DNA of 64,000 nucleotides from positions 25,998 through 89,997 of the forward strand of contig JAIKVZ010000018.1 of assembly GCA_024685285.1 (NCBI GenBank). The letters are read 5' to 3'. The notes below the pieces were generated by a model. The model made no database searches and was not told the DNA's origin. It saw only the letters and a program-made list of their open reading frames with translations. Positions 60,645-64,000 of the stretch are shown one piece after another; the first letter of the stretch is position 1, and each line of letters begins with the position of its first letter. Origin of the DNA: Bacteroidales bacterium (GTDB lineage Bacteria; Bacteroidota; Bacteroidia; Bacteroidales; P3). A program made the position numbers and the translations under genes.

Positions 60645-62014
60645 TCCTCGTCCATACGAGACAATTTGCGTGAAATCCACACTGCATAAGGCACTGCCAG
60701 AAGGAATGTACACGCATCGGCCACGGGCTGCGACAACACCACTCCGGTCAAGCCTAACACTCGCGGCAGCAATAGCACAGCTGGAATAAAGAACAACCCC
60801 TGTCGGCCAATGCTTATGAGGGTCGACTTAAAGGTCATCCTTATATTCTGGAAGAGCATATTGGTGGTTGTGGAGAGTCCCACTAACGGGAATGTGACAC
60901 ACTGCCACCTTAGGGCTGCCACGCCTATGGCAAGCATCTCGGCGTCCTCGCTACGGAACAGCCTTATTATGTCAGGCGCGAACACAAAGCCTACCACCGA
61001 AATGACTATCAGGAAGGCCGTCGAGACCGTCAACGCAAAATGATAAGCCTGCCTCACACGCATATATAGCCGTGCACCGTAGTTAAAACCACTCACAGGC
61101 TGGAACCCTTGGCAGAAGCCGAGCACGATGCTGAAGGCAAACATCATAACCCTTGTCACCACTGCAAAGGCTGCCACAGCCGCCGCCTCGCTACCTGGGG
61201 CCGCCCAGCGCACAGCGGCATGGTTCAGAAAGACTGCAGCCACACAGTTGAACGTTTGCCGGCACAACGAAGGCAGACCCCCTCGCAAAATTTCATAGTA
61301 GTTGGCCAACGTTGGACGAAATGCTGCAAAGCTTATGTGTACGCTCCCCTCCCTCATGGTGCCGCCAAGCAAAATGAGCCACGCCACAGTCTGGCTCATC
61401 GCGGTGGCCAACGAAGCGCCAGTGACGCCCATATCCATTGCAAAAATGAAGATTGGGTCGAGCACAATATTGAGCAATGCACCCGACGCAATGCCAAGCA
61501 TGGCGAGCCGCGCACTGCCTTGCAGTCGCAGCTGGTTGTTGAGCGTCAAGGCCGACATCATGAGCGGGCTTGCAATGACAATGAAGCGCATATAGTCGCA
61601 CGCACTCTGCACTACCCCTGGCGTGGCGCCAAGCAGCACAGCCAAAGGCTCAAGCCACACAATGCCAAGCACGGCAGCCACTGTGCCTATTATCAGAGGC
61701 GTGAAGAAACCCGTCGAGGCCATTTCAGTGGCATCGCTGAACTGCCGGGCACCCAAAGCACGCGAAATGTGGTTGCCCGAGCCGTGGCCGAAGAAAAATC
61801 CCACAGCCTGGATGAAGGTCATGTAGGCAAACGATATTCCGATGCCGGCAGTGGCTTCGGTTGAAAGATGGCCCACAAAGGCGGCGTCGACCACATTGTA
61901 AAGAGCCGTCACCACCATGCTGACAATGGTTGGCAGCGCCAGCCGCAGCACCAAGCGGCGCACCGGCGTGCGGGTCATCAGCCCGTATTTTGCCTCAAGA
62001 GCCTCGTTGCCCAC
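60584..62014 (-). CDS. MATE-family efflux transporter
   Basis: A 476-residue protein with twelve membrane helices in two homologous halves. VLRLALPTIVSMVVTALYNVVDAAFVG at the start (read as two parts) and FGHGSGNHISRALGA are standard MATE blocks; FCQGFQPVSGFNYGARLY occurs in the second half. MATE pumps export cationic drugs or metabolites using Na+ or H+; the substrate is unknown. The gene starts directly at the stop of the DegP-like gene (no gap) and overlaps the AsmA-like gene at its 3' end, tail to tail. Confidence 0.92.
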   Translation of the reverse strand: MGNEALEAKYGLMTRTPVRRLVLRLALPTIVSMVVTALYNVVDAAFVGHLSTEATAGIGISFAYMTFIQAVGFFFGHGSGNHISRALGARQFSDATEMASTGFFTPLIIGTVAAVLGIVWLEPLAVLLGATPGVVQSACDYMRFIVIASPLMMSALTLNNQLRLQGSARLAMLGIASGALLNIVLDPIFIFAMDMGVTGASLATAMSQTVAWLILLGGTMREGSVHISFAAFRPTLANYYEILRGGLPSLCRQTFNCVAAVFLNHAAVRWAAPGSEAAAVAAFAVVTRVMMFAFSIVLGFCQGFQPVSGFNYGARLYMRVRQAYHFALTVSTAFLIVISVVGFVFAPDIIRLFRSEDAEMLAIGVAALRWQCVTFPLVGLSTTTNMLFQNIRMTFKSTLISIGRQGLFFIPAVLLLPRVLGLTGVVLSQPVADACTFLLAVPYAVWISRKLSRMDEDQSPPGSSRGSSERIADEMA

Positions 62015-63082
62015 CTATTTGCGAATGATTGCCGTTGTGCCCATCGAGTTGAGCAGGGTCGCCGCCACCGAGCCTGAGGCTCCGCCGCGCACAAAACGCA
62101 CCTTGACCTCTTCGCCGGGGCTGAAGCGTCCCAGCTCCTCCATCATCTCGGCAAAAGTGGCCACCTTGTGGTTGTCGATTTCGGTAATCACGTCGCCCAC
62201 TTGCATACCGGCATTGGCAGCGGCTCCGGCCTGGGCCATCTTGGCGATATAGAGGCCAGAAGTCTGTGCGGTGCCGAGTTCCTTGGCCAAACGCGGAGTG
62301 AGCTCAAGCACATTGACGCCTAAATAGGCACGCTGCACGTAACCATATTTGCGCAGGTCGCCGGCCACTTTGAGAGCCAGGTTCGAGGGTATTGCAAACG
62401 AGTAGCCAATGTAGTTGCCCGTACCCGAGGCAATGGCAGTGATGATGCCTATCAGCTTGGCATCGGCATTGACGAGGGCGCCACCGGAGTTGCCCGAGTT
62501 TACGGCTGCGTCGGTCTGCAGAAACGATTCAATGGGACTCTCCAGCCCACCCGGATTCTCGATGATATTCATGTTGCGGGCCTTGGCGCTGATAATGCCT
62601 GCCGTAACCGTCGAGGTGAGGTTAAAGGGATTGCCTATGGCCAACACCGGCTCGCCAATGCGCACGCGGTCGCTGTTGCCAAACTCGATGTATGTCAGAC
62701 CCGAGGCCTCGATTTTTATCAACGCCAGGTCGGTGGCGGGGTCGTGACCCACCAAACGTGCCGGCAGCTCGCGACGGTCGTTGAGGCTCACCGTGATGCG
62801 CTCGGCGTCCTGCACCACATGGTTGTTGGTTAGTATGTAGCCGTCGGCGCTGATAATCACACCCGAGCCGTAGGCGCTGTAGGTCTGCCGTTGCAGTCCC
62901 TGGTTGATAATCATGCCGAAAAACGACTGGTAGAGCGGCGTCAGCTTGGTCATCTCGGTCTTGATGTGCACCACGCCGTCGATGGTCTGGCTCGCCACCT
63001 CGGTGAAATCGGTCTGCTTTTGGGCGCACGACACCTGCGTAAACGCCATAAGCAATGCTACAAACAAAATGCGGTTTCTCAT
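62015..63082 (-). CDS. DegP/HtrA-like periplasmic serine protease
   Basis: A 355-residue trypsin-like protease with an export signal ending VSCAQ. The catalytic triad is H88 in LTNNHVV, D118 in TDLALIK and S199 in GNSGGAL. A single PDZ domain (LGVNVLELTPRLAKEL ... AGMQVGDVITEIDNHKVA) follows, shorter than two-PDZ DegP and nearer to DegS or HhoA/B. It degrades or refolds damaged envelope proteins. Its start is at 63082, and it runs without a gap into the MATE gene, so the two are cotranscribed. No clear promoter was found upstream. Confidence 0.93.
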   Translation of the reverse strand: MRNRILFVALLMAFTQVSCAQKQTDFTEVASQTIDGVVHIKTEMTKLTPLYQSFFGMIINQGLQRQTYSAYGSGVIISADGYILTNNHVVQDAERITVSLNDRRELPARLVGHDPATDLALIKIEASGLTYIEFGNSDRVRIGEPVLAIGNPFNLTSTVTAGIISAKARNMNIIENPGGLESPIESFLQTDAAVNSGNSGGALVNADAKLIGIITAIASGTGNYIGYSFAIPSNLALKVAGDLRKYGYVQRAYLGVNVLELTPRLAKELGTAQTSGLYIAKMAQAGAAANAGMQVGDVITEIDNHKVATFAEMMEELGRFSPGEEVKVRFVRGGASGSVAATLLNSMGTTAIIRK

Positions 63083-63244
63083 AATTCTGCTATTGATGAT
63101 ACTTACTGTTAATATAACCGCAAAACGGCGTTTTTATTGTCTGTGACACAAAAATATTCTTTATATGAGGGAGAGACTGTTTGACTCAACCGCCTAATTA
63201 CCGGACACTTACCGCGCTATAGTCGCCCTGCAACCGCCAAAACA

Positions 63245-63370
63245 TCGGCAGCCGTGGTTGCCTCTCCGAAGTTGACCCGACCTCAACCCGACCTTAACCC
63301 GAACCTAACCCATCTAACGGGCTGATATTCATTGCGTTATATCACATTTACCAACTAATTGAAAATCAAC
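63245..63370 (+). repeat. Compound intergenic repeat, copy 8
   Basis: TCGGCAGCC opens it and TCTCCGA (63263-63269) closes the inverted block. The tandem core at 63271-63316 has ACCCGACCTCA, ACCCGACCTTA and ACCCGAACCTA, then ACCCATCTA. The tail ATTGAAAATCAACATATTGGC matches copy 2. It sits between divergent genes. The rest of this 494-base gap holds the promoter for the next gene and nothing else I can name. Confidence 0.85.
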
Positions 63371-63412
63371 ATATTGGCTTTACAGCTGCGAAATATTTTG
63401 CCAATTTGTAAA

Positions 63413-63428
63413 AAATATGTATCTATGC
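63413..63428 (+). promoter_or_regulatory. Probable promoter of the BspA-like gene
   Basis: TATCTATG (about 63420-63427) is a one-base variant of the -7 consensus; TTTG lies some 20 bases upstream (63393-63402 region). The leader to the ATG at 63577 is about 150 bases. Confidence 0.45.
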
Positions 63429-63576
63429 AGTGACATTTTTCGAATGAAACCAGACTGCAACACACGGCAACCATCTCGAAGAGACGCTGCACAATCGACA
63501 TTGAAACAATAAATAACAACAATAATAATCAATCGAAACCCCGATGGGCCGATGGGCAATAACCGGCAAAGACAAC

Positions 63577-63870
63577 ATGAAAAAAGTATTATTAATAGCG
63601 GCCTTTATTTTGGCTACAGTGCAAGGGTGGTGTGATAATCAGTATTATGATTTCAGTGCCACCGTCTCTAATCAAACGTTATATATTAAAATCTTCGACC
63701 AGAGCAATAGAACTGTCGTTGTTTCCCGTCCTTTACAATTTAGACAAAGAAGTCAATATGCACCATCTGATTCTCCAAACAGCTTTTGGTACGGATTCGA
63801 ACAACCGACAGGAAGCCTTACAATTCCTGGGCAAATTGAATATAACGGGCAGTGGTATAGCGTCGTCAGC
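63577..63870 (+). pseudogene. BspA-like surface protein, N-terminal fragment
   Basis: Starts with signal peptide MKKVLLIAAFILATVQGWC, then YYDFSATVSNQTLYI and PTGSLTIPGQIEYNGQWYSVVS, the typical opening of Bacteroidales BspA-type leucine-rich-repeat adhesins, in which the next segment should read like IGDxAFxxCxxL repeats. Instead the frame runs into GC-rich unrelated sequence at about 63870 and stops at 63924. The gene is therefore truncated by a rearrangement or by an assembly join near the contig end. An in-frame methionine at 63544 is not a plausible start. Confidence 0.6.
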
Positions 63871-64000
63871 TGGTCGCGGTGCGACAGGCGCAGCAGGCGG
63901 CTGCGCGCGTTGCCCTGGATATAGGTGCGCTGTGTCGCCAGCTGGGCGGCGTCGACGGGCATCACATCGCAGTAACCGAGGGCGAAGAGCGGTGGGCGAC
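63871..64000 (-). other. Unrecognised coding-like fragment at the window edge
   Basis: The minus strand is open from the edge and reads RPPLFALGYCDVMPVDAAQ, then LATQRTYIQGNARSRLLRLS, before losing coding character where the BspA-like gene begins on the other strand (about 63870). The composition and codon choice look like real coding sequence. I do not recognise the family. Both this frame and the BspA-like gene end at the same place, which marks a junction. Confidence 0.4.

Noticed and set aside
1..64000. tRNA or rRNA genes
   Set aside because: Intergenic gaps were read for acceptor/T-loop patterns such as GGTTCGAATC; none was found apart from the SRP RNA.

Overview
This window looks like chromosomal DNA from a member of the Bacteroidota, most likely order Bacteroidales, probably an uncultured gut-type organism assembled from metagenomic reads. 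The evidence is the promoter style (a -7 box TAnnTTTG with a -33 TTTG, seen at more than a dozen gene starts), type IX secretion (a PorT homologue plus four proteins ending in a type A C-terminal sorting domain), a GWxTD protein, a GldB-like lipoprotein, a DUF349 protein, a BspA-type surface protein start, and the Bacteroidota form of the SRP RNA. Coding density is high, many genes overlap by 1-20 bases, and no tRNA, rRNA, phage, CRISPR array or intact insertion sequence was seen.

Layout. 1-5.6 kb (+): obg end, PAP2 phosphatase, cvpA, dus, a TPR lipoprotein, then pyrB-pyrI and a small membrane protein. 5.8-8.4 kb (-): alaS. 8.5-11.9 kb (+): a tiny basic ORF, GWxTD protein, LpxL-like acyltransferase and GT2 glycosyltransferase (envelope operon). 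12.1-15.3 kb (-): polyol-phosphate cluster (membrane protein, IspD/TarI-like cytidylyltransferase, SDR reductase, TagF-like transferase). 15.5-19.8 kb (+): DUF349 protein, GldB-like, lipid kinase, SUI1. 19.9-21.2 kb (-): glyA. 21.4-26.8 kb (+): secreted transglutaminase-like protein, WG-repeat protein, lipoprotein, dihydroorotase. 27-33.4 kb (-): frameshifted T9SS cargo gene, ftsE, then trkA with two trkH genes. 33.5-36.1 kb (+): nitroreductase and acyl-CoA synthetase. 36.3-38.6 kb (-): HAD phosphatase, porT, L-asparaginase. 38.8-41.3 kb (+): SRP RNA, prfB, T9SS cargo protein. 41.7-48.5 kb (+): ribF, nitrilase-type amidase, mutS2, an orphan gene, rlmH, ABC-F ATPase. 48.7-50.7 kb: YD-like secreted protein, a T9SS stub gene and a structured intergenic region. 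50.7-55.4 kb (-): carbamate kinase, small membrane protein, ornithine carbamoyltransferase, AspT/YidE-like transporter, porin. 55.7-60.6 kb (+): polyferredoxin membrane protein, Tat-exported Fe-S aldo/keto reductase, AsmA-like protein. 60.6-63.1 kb (-): MATE transporter and DegP-like protease. 63.6 kb to the end: a BspA-like gene that breaks off at about 63870, where unrelated sequence begins.

The most striking structure not explained by genes is a compound intergenic repeat of about 130-150 bp. Eight full copies and at least one remnant occur roughly every 8 kb. Each has a TCGG...CCGA inverted repeat, three to five units of an 11-base tandem repeat (ACCCGACCTNA), a fixed tail AACCYATCTA, and often a strong hairpin that differs between copies. 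All copies lie on the same strand although flanking gene orientation varies. A second, smaller repeat (9-base units encoding SE-F/Y/N-S) sits both inside pyrC and in an intergenic region.
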